From Rheinheimera baltica DSM 14885 (GTDB lineage Bacteria > Pseudomonadota > Gammaproteobacteria > Enterobacterales > Alteromonadaceae), in assembly GCF_000425345.1 (NCBI RefSeq), contig NZ_AUDG01000001.1, forward strand, positions 169,573 to 233,572: a stretch of 64,000 bases of DNA, given 5' to 3'. Shown in pieces: positions 8,908 to 18,582 of the stretch (positions are counted from its first letter, which is position 1; each line of letters opens with the position of its first letter). A model generated the notes under the pieces. That model saw only the letters and a list, made by a program, of their open reading frames with translations, searched no databases and had not been told where the DNA came from. A program made the position numbers and the translations under genes.

Positions 8908-8932
8908 AAAAGCGGCTGCATTTCTGCAGCCG
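8908..8932 (-). terminator. Intrinsic terminator of the GH16-like lipoprotein gene
   Basis: Read on the minus strand, the 8-bp stem CGGCTGCA / TGCAGCCG with a 4-base loop is followed by CTTTTA. It lies 33 bases after the stop of the leftward gene. Confidence 0.65.
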
Positions 8933-8964
8933 GGGAGCAGCATAAGAATATTTACTACCTTGGT

Positions 8965-9912
8965 TTATAAACCGCAATAGGCCGCTAAGCCTTTGTCGGC
9001 AACCTCGTCCACAGCATGTTGTCCGCCAGCGCGCAGCGCAGCAACTTTGGCTTCAACTTCAGCGGTGTTGAGTAATTGATCTTCAACATGCAAAACCCAG
9101 TCAATGTCCTGCTGATACTGCCTGGGCTCAGCTGAATCAATCGGACCAACAGAGCCGTCGGCGCCTTTAGGCATAAACCACAGGTTAAAATTCATCGACA
9201 TCGGCACTTCCGGCGCCACGGCGGCACTGTGCTCGCCAATTTCGCTACCATCAACATAGTAGCGCACCGACTCTGACGTTACATTCATCACCAGCGTATG
9301 CCAGCCGGCATAATCACCCGGTACGCGGCTAAACTCGTTCACTTTAGTCCAGGGCTCTAACTGAAAGGTTTCCCAGGTGGTGGTCCACATCGCACTATCG
9401 CTGTTTTCGCCCCAACCACCGTTTGGCAGATACTCAAAATCCACTTCGCTGTAATCCGGATCCAGTGGTGCGGCAAGCGGGCTTATAGCATAAAAGGTCT
9501 GGATCACTTCATCGCCATCCGCACCATAAGTGGGCTCGTTGCGAAAAAACACTCGTGCAGCATAGGTGCCGTACAAATATTTACGCGCATGACAAATTTG
9601 CGTATGGCGTGTGCCGGCACCGCTACCATCCGTGACCGAGCTCATACGGGCAATGCCGAACTGCGCTTGCTCTGGTGCAGGGTGAACACTTATGCCCTCT
9701 GCCGACCAGGTGGCAGCAGCAATACCGGGATGGCCGGTTTCGGTGCGGGCAGTCCAGCCATTGGCAAACAACGCCTCAGCACTGGTGTAGTTAAAATCGT
9801 CAAACATCAAACCAGTTTGATCAGGCATTGCCGCAGTTTGATTTGAATTGGTAACCGTAGCTGGCCCACAACCGCCCAGTAGCAGCAATACAGCAAATGA
9901 TGAATAGCGCAT
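8965..9912 (-). CDS. GH16-like glycoside hydrolase, lipoprotein
   Basis: 315 residues with a short lipoprotein signal ending LLLGGCG (Cys15). The family-16 jelly roll is suggested by YGTYAARVFF, the catalytic cluster SEVDFEYLPNGG (E156 nucleophile, D158, E160 acid/base), WHTLVMNVT and VRYYVDGSEI. GH16 enzymes cleave beta-1,3 or beta-1,4 glucans and galactans by a retaining mechanism. Specificity is not clear from sequence; it lacks the classical EIDILE spacing of laminarinases and resembles a divergent GH16 branch. It lies far from the beta-glucan locus and shows none of that locus's operators. Confidence 0.7.
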   Translation of the reverse strand: MRYSSFAVLLLLGGCGPATVTNSNQTAAMPDQTGLMFDDFNYTSAEALFANGWTARTETGHPGIAAATWSAEGISVHPAPEQAQFGIARMSSVTDGSGAGTRHTQICHARKYLYGTYAARVFFRNEPTYGADGDEVIQTFYAISPLAAPLDPDYSEVDFEYLPNGGWGENSDSAMWTTTWETFQLEPWTKVNEFSRVPGDYAGWHTLVMNVTSESVRYYVDGSEIGEHSAAVAPEVPMSMNFNLWFMPKGADGSVGPIDSAEPRQYQQDIDWVLHVEDQLLNTAEVEAKVAALRAGGQHAVDEVADKGLAAYCGL

Positions 9913-10006
9913 AATTTTCCCCGTTTTTTGTTTAAAAAACAGCCTAACGGCTAAATGACAACGCTGTCAATTGCTAATTCCATATACTCTTCTGTTGTTT
10001 GGTTAA

Positions 10007-10834
10007 TTATCTGCCAGTAATTAACGTCATATTTTGTTGCTGATCTAAAGTGATAATACTATTAGCCCGCTGCGGCATCTGCTGCCAACCGGCCTGCGTT
10101 AAACGTTGAAACGGCAACATAAAGCGTGCCAGTTCGATATCTGTCATGCCGCTGCCGCGTTGTTGCCATAACTGTTGCTCTTGCCTGGCGCGCCAGCGGC
10201 ATACGCAATCCCAGTTGGGTGCTTGCAGCCAAATAAGCGATTTTAGTAAATGCCAATATTCAGTATAAGGCCCGGCAAGCTGCGCATTAATGTAATGGCG
10301 CCAGCGGCCATCTTCATCCTCACTGGCTTCCAGCGTATTTACCGGCATAGCCAATTCAGCCTCTGTTTGTGGGGTAACACCAACACACCAGCCTTCAACA
10401 ATCAGTATATCCAGCTGTTGCAACGGCAAAGGCGCAGCCGGTTCATCCAGTGCTTTATCAAACTTCGGCAGCGTAACGGCCTCTCCCGCCAGCACTGCGT
10501 AAGCATCTTTAATAGCTTGCTGAATGTTGTGGGTACCCGGCACCCCGCGCAGTGCCAGCAAAGGATGAATACTCTGCGCCAGCTGCGTACGCTGCACCTT
10601 GCTCAAATAGTAGTCATCAAGCGACACAGCTGCTGCTTTGATGCCGTGCAGGGTTAGCTGCTGTACTAACAATGCTGCCAGCGTACTTTTCCCACTACCC
10701 TGAGCACCACTGATGCCAACAACTGCAGGGAGCGACAGCACCGCCATCTTATGCAGTAACAATGTAATGACAGAGTCATAATGTTGCTGCGCTGTGGGGT
10801 CAAGCTTTAGTTGTAACGGCAATGTCAGCGGCAT
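10007..10834 (-). CDS. P-loop kinase related to plant-type D-glycerate 3-kinase
   Basis: 275 residues. Walker A is GISGAQGSGKSTL (43-55); the segment VSLDDYYLSKVQR, then RGVPGTHN, is diagnostic of the GLYK/YggC group of uridine-kinase-like proteins, and LIVEGWCVGV is the Walker B-like strand. Plant GLYK phosphorylates D-glycerate to 3-phosphoglycerate in photorespiration; bacterial relatives are annotated as glycerate kinases but few have been tested. The substrate is therefore inferred. It is divergent from the ABC transporter pair, 112 bases away. Confidence 0.75.
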   Translation of the reverse strand: MPLTLPLQLKLDPTAQQHYDSVITLLLHKMAVLSLPAVVGISGAQGSGKSTLAALLVQQLTLHGIKAAAVSLDDYYLSKVQRTQLAQSIHPLLALRGVPGTHNIQQAIKDAYAVLAGEAVTLPKFDKALDEPAAPLPLQQLDILIVEGWCVGVTPQTEAELAMPVNTLEASEDEDGRWRHYINAQLAGPYTEYWHLLKSLIWLQAPNWDCVCRWRARQEQQLWQQRGSGMTDIELARFMLPFQRLTQAGWQQMPQRANSIITLDQQQNMTLITGR

Positions 10835-10946
10835 GTTTTTATCCTATTGCCTTTCACAGGGGGCTACTTTATGGTGAGCATATCCGGCCGCTTAGCCGCC
10901 AAAACAGTACCTTACAGTGTTGCAGAGAAATAAGTAGATAAGCGCT

Positions 10947-11534
10947 ATGTCAGTCAAAATCAACAACCTTAGTGTACACCGCAGCGGAAAAATAGTATTG
11001 CAGCAGTATGAGCAACAATTTACTCAGCGCCTTAGCTGCATTACCGGCGCCAATGGAAGTGGTAAATCCAGTTTACTCTGTGCTATCGCCGGCATTTTGC
11101 CTTATCAAAGCGGTGACATTCGCTGGCAGGACGCACTCATTACAAAGGCGCGCGCCGATATCGCTATTGCCAGTGACGCCATTACGTTGCCGGATTTCGC
11201 CAGCGCACGGGATGTTATATTGCTAACCCAACAACTTTGGCAATTAGGCTGGCCGCAACAGTTAATTAACGACTTTCAGTTTCAGCCCCAACTTGATACT
11301 CAATGCGCCAGCTTATCCACGGGTAATCTGAAAAAATTACAGCTAATCCTCGCTTTTATGCGCCAGCCAGCCCTGCTCCTGTTAGATGAAGCTAATATTG
11401 CGTTGGATGCACAGGCCCAGGCATTGCTATGGCAACTCATCGCGAGTTTTAACGGCTGGATCATTGCCGCCAGCAATGAAGCCCAGTTATATGCTGATAA
11501 GGGTTTTACTCTGGTTGCCCTGCATGAGGTTTAG
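10947..11534 (+). CDS. ABC transporter ATP-binding subunit
   Basis: 195 residues, a minimal nucleotide-binding domain. Walker A is GANGSGKSSL, the signature is degenerate (LSTGNLKKLQL instead of LSGGQ), and Walker B is PALLLLDEAN. The size and the signature recall CcmA-like heme-exporter ATPases. Cytoplasmic, energising the membrane partner that starts inside its last codons (11-base overlap). No substrate can be assigned. Confidence 0.85.
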   Translation: MSVKINNLSVHRSGKIVLQQYEQQFTQRLSCITGANGSGKSSLLCAIAGILPYQSGDIRWQDALITKARADIAIASDAITLPDFASARDVILLTQQLWQLGWPQQLINDFQFQPQLDTQCASLSTGNLKKLQLILAFMRQPALLLLDEANIALDAQAQALLWQLIASFNGWIIAASNEAQLYADKGFTLVALHEV

Positions 11535-12609
11535 CGTCTATCTGCGCTTTCGCTGGCGCTGTTTTGGTAGCGCCACGCGACAGTTAATGCAGCAACTGCA
11601 GCAGCTAATGTTATGGCTTGTCATATTACTGGGGCCTGCACTGGCTGCTTTATTATTTATGCTGCTATTGGCGTTGGGTGTATTGTACCGACCCGATCTG
11701 CCGGTGCAGCAACGCCTGCTGCTGTGCTGGTGTTTAATTTGCGGTCAGACCTTGCTGTTGTGGTTGTATCAGGATGCCGTTCTGGCCAGTCGCTACCAAA
11801 TATTTTTACGTAGCTTCGCTGTGCCGTCGGTCTGGCAGCGTAGCGCTGATATGCTGTTAATGCTGCTATGCAGCCCAATGTTACTGCTGCATTTGCTGAT
11901 TATCGCTAGCGCAGATCTTAACCTGTGGCACACGGTATTACCCCAGCTAAGCTTTGCCATACTGCAACTGCTTTTTACTGTAAGCGCCCTGTACCGGCCT
12001 CAGCCGACTGCTTTGCTATTATTGCTTTGTTTACCGGCCATGCTGCTATGGCCACTTTCTTTTAGTAGCGGCCTTGGATTACTGGCGCTACTTTGGCTTA
12101 GCGCTCTTTTGCCGTTTCGGTTTCCATCACTACAGTTTAGAAGCCGCAATGCGCTGTTATTCTGGTTAAAATGCTGGCGCCATCAGCTGCCACAATGGTT
12201 AAGCCGCTGTATGCTGCTACTACTATGCCTGCTCATGGCTTATATCAGCCTGCAACAGCGGCCGGACCTTAGTGCGTTAATCAGCTTTATCTGCGGTCTG
12301 TGTTTACTCGTGCTAAGCACCAGTATGCAGCTCAATAGTAATAACACCGTGCAGCACTATGCGTTGTTTTTTAACTTGTACCCACAAGCTTTGCAACGTT
12401 GGCAGTATCTTCCGCCATTATTATTGTCAATGCTTAGTCTTAGTCTGCTGTATATTATCTGGCCAGAACCGGGCCTGATTTTAGTACTACTACCCACTTT
12501 TGCAATTAGCTGGTATCTGGCCTGCCACCAACCAAAGCACTTTATTAGCGGCTGGTTAACAGGCGCAAGTTGCAGCACATGCCTGTTTATTCTGGTTGGT
12601 TTTGGCTAA
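11524..12609 (+). CDS. Leucine-rich polytopic membrane protein, probable ABC permease
   Basis: The reading frame is open from 11386, but the part before 11524 lies inside the ATPase gene in another frame. The start MRFSVYLRFRWRCFG at 11524 overlaps that gene by 11 bases and gives 361 residues. It holds about ten hydrophobic segments, very rich in Leu, Trp and Gln. No substrate motif is recognised. Operon position makes it the membrane half of the ABC transporter. Confidence 0.7.
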   Translation: MRFSVYLRFRWRCFGSATRQLMQQLQQLMLWLVILLGPALAALLFMLLLALGVLYRPDLPVQQRLLLCWCLICGQTLLLWLYQDAVLASRYQIFLRSFAVPSVWQRSADMLLMLLCSPMLLLHLLIIASADLNLWHTVLPQLSFAILQLLFTVSALYRPQPTALLLLLCLPAMLLWPLSFSSGLGLLALLWLSALLPFRFPSLQFRSRNALLFWLKCWRHQLPQWLSRCMLLLLCLLMAYISLQQRPDLSALISFICGLCLLVLSTSMQLNSNNTVQHYALFFNLYPQALQRWQYLPPLLLSMLSLSLLYIIWPEPGLILVLLPTFAISWYLACHQPKHFISGWLTGASCSTCLFILVGFG

Positions 12610-12645
12610 AGTATAACCACAACAATAGCTTACCCTGGTGAACTG

Positions 12646-13953
12646 ATGCTAAACGCCGCTGCCAAACCCTTAGTTAAACTGGTTGAACGTTACCTGCCTG
12701 ACCCTTACATTTTTGTGTTGCTGCTCAGCATAGTGGTGTTTGTTGCTGCAGTATTGGTTGAACAGCAAAGTCCACTGCAAGTACTGCAATATTGGGGTGA
12801 TGGTTTCTGGGGTCTACTTAGTTTTTCGATGCAAATGCTGTTGGTGCTGGTTACCGGCTTTATGTTAGCCAGTACACCGCTGGTAACCGGCATACTAAAC
12901 CGCCTGGCAACACTGGCTAAATCAGCTGGCCAGGCCATTATTTTGGTAACGGTGGTATCGCTGGTTGCCAGCTGGCTAAACTGGGGCTTTGGTTTAGTGG
13001 TCGGAGCCTTATTTGCCAAAGCTTTGGCGCGGCGTATTAAAGTGGATTACCGCTTGCTGGTAGCCAGCGCCTACTCTGGTTTTGTCGTCTGGCATGGCGG
13101 TCTGGCGGGCTCTATTCCGCTGACTATTGCTACCCCCGGCCATTTTAGCGAAGCGCTTATTGGCGTTATAAGTACCAGCAATACCATTTTTGCCGGTTTT
13201 AACCTGTTATTAGTCGCGTTGTTGTTTGTGGCAATACCACTGGTCAATTATCTGATGCTGCCCAAGGCCGGCGACAGTGTTTATGTTGACCGCGCCAAGT
13301 TGCAGGATACGCCGCCCGCGCAAAGTGGTAACGCCCGCCCGGCTGATAAACTGGAAAATAGCCTGCTGCTAGCATTGCTAGTGGGTTTAGCCGGTATTGC
13401 TTACTTGGTACAATATTTTGCCAAGGGTGGCAGCCTTAACCTGAATATCGTTAACTTCCTGTTCTTGTTTTTAGCGATAGTGTTGCACGGTACGCCACGG
13501 CGGTTACTGCATAGCCTGCAGCAGGCCATTCAGGGCGGTGCTGGCATTGTTATTCAGTTTCCGTTTTATGCCGGTATTATGGGCATTATGCTGCAATCTG
13601 GCTTAGCGCAAAGTATGTCACAGTGGTTTGTCAGCTTTGCCAGCGTCGAATCACTGCCGTTCTGGAGCTTTATCAGCGCAGGCATTGTGAATATTTTTGT
13701 GCCCTCCGGCGGTGGCCAGTGGGCTGTACAAGCGCCGGTAATGCTGCCCGCAGCATTGGAATTAGGTGCCGATGTCAGCCGCATAGCTATGGCCGTTGCC
13801 TGGGGTGATGCCTGGACCAACCTTATTCAACCCTTTTGGGCCTTACCGGTACTGGCTATCGCCGGCTTAAAAGCGAAAGACATTATGGGGTTTTGCCTGG
13901 TGCAACTGCTCATCACCGGCGTAATTATCAGCCTGGTACTGAGCTTTGTCTGA
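12646..13953 (+). CDS. Short-chain fatty acid transporter, AtoE family
   Basis: 435 residues with roughly 12 membrane spans. Segments NWGFGLVVGALFAK, YSGFVVWHGGLAGSIPL and FVPSGGGQWAVQAPVMLPAA are typical of the AtoE family, which takes up short-chain fatty acids such as butyrate or acetoacetate. It follows the ABC permease by 36 bases on the same strand and may be cotranscribed, though no functional link is evident. No ato catabolic genes lie nearby. Confidence 0.88.
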   Translation: MLNAAAKPLVKLVERYLPDPYIFVLLLSIVVFVAAVLVEQQSPLQVLQYWGDGFWGLLSFSMQMLLVLVTGFMLASTPLVTGILNRLATLAKSAGQAIILVTVVSLVASWLNWGFGLVVGALFAKALARRIKVDYRLLVASAYSGFVVWHGGLAGSIPLTIATPGHFSEALIGVISTSNTIFAGFNLLLVALLFVAIPLVNYLMLPKAGDSVYVDRAKLQDTPPAQSGNARPADKLENSLLLALLVGLAGIAYLVQYFAKGGSLNLNIVNFLFLFLAIVLHGTPRRLLHSLQQAIQGGAGIVIQFPFYAGIMGIMLQSGLAQSMSQWFVSFASVESLPFWSFISAGIVNIFVPSGGGQWAVQAPVMLPAALELGADVSRIAMAVAWGDAWTNLIQPFWALPVLAIAGLKAKDIMGFCLVQLLITGVIISLVLSFV

Positions 13954-13964
13954 GCCGAACGAGT

Positions 13965-14168
13965 ATGGCGCTATTTAATAACCTGCCTAGCATTACAAAC
14001 TTGGTAGCTGGGCAACTAATCACTAGCAGGGATTTACCACCAAATCTATATTTGTCTCTAATAGCTATTAGAACTAAAAAAACCGCACCCCCATTAAAAC
14101 TTTTAATTAACTTAAATGTACTTTTAGCTGCTGGTTGTTTAACATGCGTTTTCGGTTTTTTTAATTAA
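13965..14168 (+). other. Gap after the AtoE gene; weak 67-codon open frame
   Basis: The 233-base stretch between the AtoE and protease genes is AT-rich. One open frame from ATG 13965 would encode 67 residues ending in a hydrophobic stretch (LLINLNVLLAAGCLTCVFG), but it has no clear ribosome site and codon use unlike its neighbours. It is listed for completeness; it may not be a gene. Confidence 0.15.
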
Positions 14169-14186
14169 GAAAGGACGCTTTCTGTT

Positions 14187-15098
14187 ATGAAAGTATTATT
14201 CACTTTGTGCTTTGCAGTTTTAACAGCCCTACCGGCTCTTGCTGGCGTTACGCCTTGGATAGAACTTAAGATTGAGAATGGCCATATTTCAATACCCATC
14301 ACCATTTCAGGCATTGAAACAAAAGCAATTATAGATACCGGCTCACAAATTAACGCATTAAACAGCGCGTTTCGTAATAAAAACGAGCTGAGCTTCGGCA
14401 CTGGACAGAATTATAAACTCAAGGGCGTGCACGGCACGGAGATGGTCAACAGTTTTAACCAGGTACCGGTAAATTTGTTCGGCGCCGAGATGAAGTTGGA
14501 TGGGCTAGCTGACATTTCCTTAGGCCACCACTCAACAGGGTTATTATTGGGCGCCGGTTTCCTCGAGCAATTTGTATTACAAATTGACTACCCTAATCAG
14601 CGCATCCGTTTTGTCACCCACGGTGTACTTAAGATGTCTGAACTACAAAATATCGACTTTCAACTGCAAAAAGGCAGTGGTATGCCAATAGTAAAAGTGG
14701 GGCTGGGAGAGGATAAATCAGCCTGGGTGCTTTTTGACACAGGTAGCAACGGCGGCTTACTGTTTAATAAATCCATGTCTGAAGCTATGGGCTGGCATGA
14801 CACCTTGTCTGCTGAGCAAAGCCTTTCTAAGGGCGCTACCAGCCATGTCGCCGTAATGGACAACTACCGTGTTCCAGAGGTCGTGTTTGGCCCTTATACT
14901 CTGGAACATGTGTTGGTTAGCATTCCTGCTGATGACAGCCGCATTTTTCAGCAAGCACAGTATAAAGCGCTCGGGTCTAATATCCGGGGCAAAAAAATAC
15001 AGGGTATTCTTGGTTACGATATACTGCAACACTTTGTATTAACTGTCGATTATAAAAACGGGTATGCCCATGTTGGGCTGCCAGAAGACAGTGAATAA
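14187..15098 (+). CDS. Exported retropepsin-like aspartic protease
   Basis: 303 residues with a signal peptide (KVLFTLCFAVLTALPALAG). Two aspartyl-protease half-motifs are seen: AIIDTGSQINAL near residue 50 and VLFDTGSNGGLLF near 185, each followed by hydrophobic-hydrophobic-Gly segments (LLLGAGFLEQF; QGILGYDILQHF). This is a bacterial two-lobed, pepsin-like or tandem-retropepsin architecture, acting outside the cytoplasm. Such proteins are widespread in gammaproteobacteria, with mostly unknown substrates. ATG 14187 is preceded by AGAAAGGACG, a good ribosome site. Confidence 0.8.
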   Translation: MKVLFTLCFAVLTALPALAGVTPWIELKIENGHISIPITISGIETKAIIDTGSQINALNSAFRNKNELSFGTGQNYKLKGVHGTEMVNSFNQVPVNLFGAEMKLDGLADISLGHHSTGLLLGAGFLEQFVLQIDYPNQRIRFVTHGVLKMSELQNIDFQLQKGSGMPIVKVGLGEDKSAWVLFDTGSNGGLLFNKSMSEAMGWHDTLSAEQSLSKGATSHVAVMDNYRVPEVVFGPYTLEHVLVSIPADDSRIFQQAQYKALGSNIRGKKIQGILGYDILQHFVLTVDYKNGYAHVGLPEDSE

Positions 15099-15160
15099 TA
15101 TAAACGGCTTTGAATAGACACTTAACGGGGTTTTGCAGTAGCGTTGAAGCTTTGTACTGT

Positions 15161-18100
15161 CTAGCTGAGCGATTCATTTGCCGTCTGATCGAGTATAAAA
15201 GTACCTCCCGCCAGCGGGACAACCATTTCAAAGCTACATCCCTGGCCCGCAAGAGAACTTACCCGGATCGTAGCGGAAAACTTGCTACACTGGTGTTTTA
15301 ATGCTGACAGCCCAACACCCCGGCCTGACAACTGTGTTACTGCAGATTTTGTTGTCAGCTCTTCTGCAAAAATAAGATGCAAAATGTCATCATCATTCAT
15401 TTGCTGCAGGGCCGCGTTGTCGGCCAGTGCCTTTTCCACAGCATAGTGTTTAACCTGCTCAACGGCGATGCCTCTGCCATCATCGGAAATATTGATAAAT
15501 AGACGCTGGTCCCGATATTGCACATCACAGCTAAGGGTAGCGGCAGCGGTTTTGCCATCCGACAACCGTTCTTCCGGCAGTTCAATACCATGGTCTACCG
15601 CATTGCGGAATAAATGCACCATGGCATGTATTAACGGCTGGTAATAATTTGTATCCAGAAACACGGTATCACCGAGGTAGTTTACCGGTTGCAGTAACTT
15701 ACCTTGCTGGCGGGCCAGCCGTTGTGCGGTAACAAAATGACAAGCTAGCGCCTCTTTTAGCGATTTATACTGCAGTTGCTGCAGCAATTTAGCTAACGGT
15801 TGGTTACCTTGAGCGGCAAAGTTTGCCTGTAGTTGCTGCACTAAACTCAATGGTACCGGCAACATTTTTTCCTGGGTAAAGAAATTGCCCCCCAGGTGTT
15901 GCTCTAGCACAGCCATAACATCTGCTAGTAGCGCAGAAAGCTGTTCAAATTGCGCTTCAGACAGATGGAAACCTACTGCCATTGCCGGGTCATTGAGTAT
16001 GTTCTGTAATGCTTCTTCCAATTGATGTAATACTTCAGGAAAATGTGGGCAGTAAATTTGTGCCAGCAGCCCCTTGTAGGTATGGACCTCGCGGAACAAC
16101 TCCCTCAGTTCGGCGTTACCGGGGTTTGACCAGATTTTATTGGCCAGCTGAGTATCGATAAATTGACGGAAAGCTAATAAGGTGGCCCGGACCTCATCAG
16201 ACTGCGTAAGGGCATAAACAATAAATCCGGCCTGCTGTTGCTGCTGCAACAGTTCGTGTTGCAATGTTTTTTGTTCGGTAATGTCACTTAAAATCACCAT
16301 CACCTGATCAACACTGATTTTTTTGTACTGTAGGTCGTAATACCGGCCTGCCAACTGCAGTTCGTTCGGTAACAGACTGAGGTAGGTATGCACCATATCC
16401 GCTGGCTGATCAGCCATCAGCACTTCGGGCAAAACGTCCTGATATAACGCTTGCAGGTTGTTATTGTCAGCCGCCAGTAAGTTCACAATATCGCCACTAA
16501 GACGAGGAGCATTAAAAATTTTCAGACACTCTTTGCTGTAATCCGGCTCTAACTGCAATGCACTATTACAGGTTAAAAAGCCCTGACCTGTATTGTCCAG
16601 CAGGGCTTTAACTTGTTTCAGATGCAGCTGAGTTTGTTTATCCGCCAGATTAAGCTGCCGGTTAACCTGCTCCAGCGCTTGCATACTGTCACGATAAGCC
16701 TGAGTTCTTTCTTGCACCTGCGCTTCGAGTTGTGCCCGGTATTGTTTGCGTTGCAGCGCCTGTGAAATATGCCTCGAGACGTATTCCAGCAGTCGTCGCT
16801 CCTCGTCGGTATACCCAGGCCGATCATCATAAATCTGCAAGCAAAGTACGCCGTAGGTTTGTTGCTCGCTAAATAAAGGCAACCCCAGCCAATATCTGGC
16901 AACACTGCCAAACCGTGGCTGCAAACCACTTTGCTTAACAATTTTATCTTCATCACCATACAAGGCTATGCCATGCTGCAGGATCCATAAGGTCCAACTG
17001 CCGTTTAGCTTTTCGACCGCGACCTTGTCTTGTGGTTGCGGTAAATCGGTATCCTTTTCATCAGCGATGTAGGGAAATTGTATGGTTTGTTGTTGCTTAT
17101 CGTACAAGGCGACAAAGAAATTTCTGGCAAATAGTAATGATGATATGGATTGATGCACGTCTTTTAGAAAACTGTGCATGTCAGCATCACCTGCCGCCAA
17201 CTCACTGATAGTAAATAAAGTTTTTTGTACTTTTTCGGTCTGAATCCGCTCTGCTACCTCTTGTGCCAACTTGGCGTTAACGTCAGACAGCGCCTGCAGA
17301 GACGTCTCTTTACTATGTAATAAGCTAGCCCTGGCCTGGTCTTTTTCCTGCTCCAACCTGTCGGCTCTAAGTGCTAAACCACTGGATAAAACAATCGCCT
17401 CAAGAATGGCACCTAAAAACAAAATATATTCCGTGGCAGGGTAGGCCGCAATATAACCATAGGTTTTCAAAAATTGCAGTACACCGCCGGTCAGCACAAA
17501 AAAGCGGCCAACCAAATACAGTCTGGCACCCTGCATGCCTTTGAGGCTAGCTAGCAACGCCACGGTAAACAGAATAAACACCATCACCAGGGCATTATAA
17601 ACGGCCAGCAACATAGCAGTAGCGTAACTAAACAAGCCGCTTAACAGCAGCAGTAAAACCGACCAGCAAACCAGCGCTTTTAAAGCGATTGCTACCTTGC
17701 CTGGTAAGGCTCTGCTATGGAAATACTCCAGCGTAAACAAGTAACTAGATATACTGAAGGCATATAGTGAAACAGGCACCAGCCAAAGCATGTTAGGGCC
17801 AGCATCCGGCCACAAATGAGTACTGCCTATGCCGGTAACAGAAATAAATACTGATACTATAGTTACCAGAAACAGCACATAAATGGCGTTGGCTTTATCT
17901 TTTGTCCAAATAGCGACCAAGGCGTTGTAAATAACTAACAATAACAACACACCCAGGATAAAGCCTACCCAAAGGTATTTTTGTACAATACGTTGCTCAC
18001 GCTGTGTTGCAGAAACAATTTCAACCGGCACCGACACGCTGGTGTTACTGACAATACGCAACAAAAAAACGTTCTCTGACGCTGCAGCGCCAACCGGAAT

Positions 18101-18568
18101 ATAATGTACTGTGGTGCCGGAGGTCCGCTCGGCCATGGGTATCGCGCTGCCTGCGCGGCCAATACGTTCCGGCTGACTATTGACCGGCGCAGTACGTGGC
18201 AGTTTGTACACTTCAATATCTTGCAATAACGGGTAATCCAGGCTGATAAAATGAGGCTCAGCTAATCCCTCCCAGCCTTTGCCTGGAGTGATCCGTAACC
18301 AGAAAGCAGACTGACTGTAGCCGGCACTAAACTTCGTTAAGGCTAATGGCGTGAAAGCCGACTGGCTTGCATCAGAAGCAAGCTGCATAACGGTTAGCTG
18401 TTGTTCTTTATCTTCTAATACCGCCAACGAAAACGTTAATTCGGGTAGTGGAGCGCTGTGCTTTGATAACGCCGCATCTGCTGGTGAAAATAGTCCGGCG
18501 CTTAGTAGCAACAAGGCCAGCAAAGCCGGAACTAATAAGGTTAAGGTATAACGCAGGTTAGTGATCAC
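15161..18568 (-). CDS. CheA-like sensor kinase with 7TMR-DISM input, GAF, HPt and ATPase domains
   Basis: 1135 residues. In order: signal peptide, periplasmic 7TMR-DISM sensing domain (about 30-180), seven membrane spans (about 195-405), coiled coil, GAF domain (about 455-610; FFVALYDKQQQ ... YTDEERRLLEYVSRHISQAL), coiled coil, a PAS-like segment (GQGFLTCNSALQL), an HPt domain with a changed H-box (FREVHTYKGLLAQ), and a CheA-type ATPase (RNAVDHGIE, DDGRGI, GRGVGLSAL). There is no P5/CheW-binding domain at the end, so it is not a classical chemotaxis CheA. It is the last gene of a three-gene operon with a CheY-like receiver and a CheX-like phosphatase. Confidence 0.85.
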   Translation of the reverse strand: MITNLRYTLTLLVPALLALLLLSAGLFSPADAALSKHSAPLPELTFSLAVLEDKEQQLTVMQLASDASQSAFTPLALTKFSAGYSQSAFWLRITPGKGWEGLAEPHFISLDYPLLQDIEVYKLPRTAPVNSQPERIGRAGSAIPMAERTSGTTVHYIPVGAAASENVFLLRIVSNTSVSVPVEIVSATQREQRIVQKYLWVGFILGVLLLLVIYNALVAIWTKDKANAIYVLFLVTIVSVFISVTGIGSTHLWPDAGPNMLWLVPVSLYAFSISSYLFTLEYFHSRALPGKVAIALKALVCWSVLLLLLSGLFSYATAMLLAVYNALVMVFILFTVALLASLKGMQGARLYLVGRFFVLTGGVLQFLKTYGYIAAYPATEYILFLGAILEAIVLSSGLALRADRLEQEKDQARASLLHSKETSLQALSDVNAKLAQEVAERIQTEKVQKTLFTISELAAGDADMHSFLKDVHQSISSLLFARNFFVALYDKQQQTIQFPYIADEKDTDLPQPQDKVAVEKLNGSWTLWILQHGIALYGDEDKIVKQSGLQPRFGSVARYWLGLPLFSEQQTYGVLCLQIYDDRPGYTDEERRLLEYVSRHISQALQRKQYRAQLEAQVQERTQAYRDSMQALEQVNRQLNLADKQTQLHLKQVKALLDNTGQGFLTCNSALQLEPDYSKECLKIFNAPRLSGDIVNLLAADNNNLQALYQDVLPEVLMADQPADMVHTYLSLLPNELQLAGRYYDLQYKKISVDQVMVILSDITEQKTLQHELLQQQQQAGFIVYALTQSDEVRATLLAFRQFIDTQLANKIWSNPGNAELRELFREVHTYKGLLAQIYCPHFPEVLHQLEEALQNILNDPAMAVGFHLSEAQFEQLSALLADVMAVLEQHLGGNFFTQEKMLPVPLSLVQQLQANFAAQGNQPLAKLLQQLQYKSLKEALACHFVTAQRLARQQGKLLQPVNYLGDTVFLDTNYYQPLIHAMVHLFRNAVDHGIELPEERLSDGKTAAATLSCDVQYRDQRLFINISDDGRGIAVEQVKHYAVEKALADNAALQQMNDDDILHLIFAEELTTKSAVTQLSGRGVGLSALKHQCSKFSATIRVSSLAGQGCSFEMVVPLAGGTFILDQTANESLS

Positions 18569-18582
18569 TTAGCGATCAAGCC

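Noticed and set aside
9589..9846. Antisense frame of 85 codons over the GH16-like lipoprotein
   Set aside because: Shadow of a gene with clear motifs; composition is Arg/Cys rich and no ribosome site is present.
11386..11523. Upstream extension of the ABC permease frame
   Set aside because: It overlaps the ATPase gene in another frame; the start at 11524 with an 11-base overlap gives a membrane protein of normal composition.
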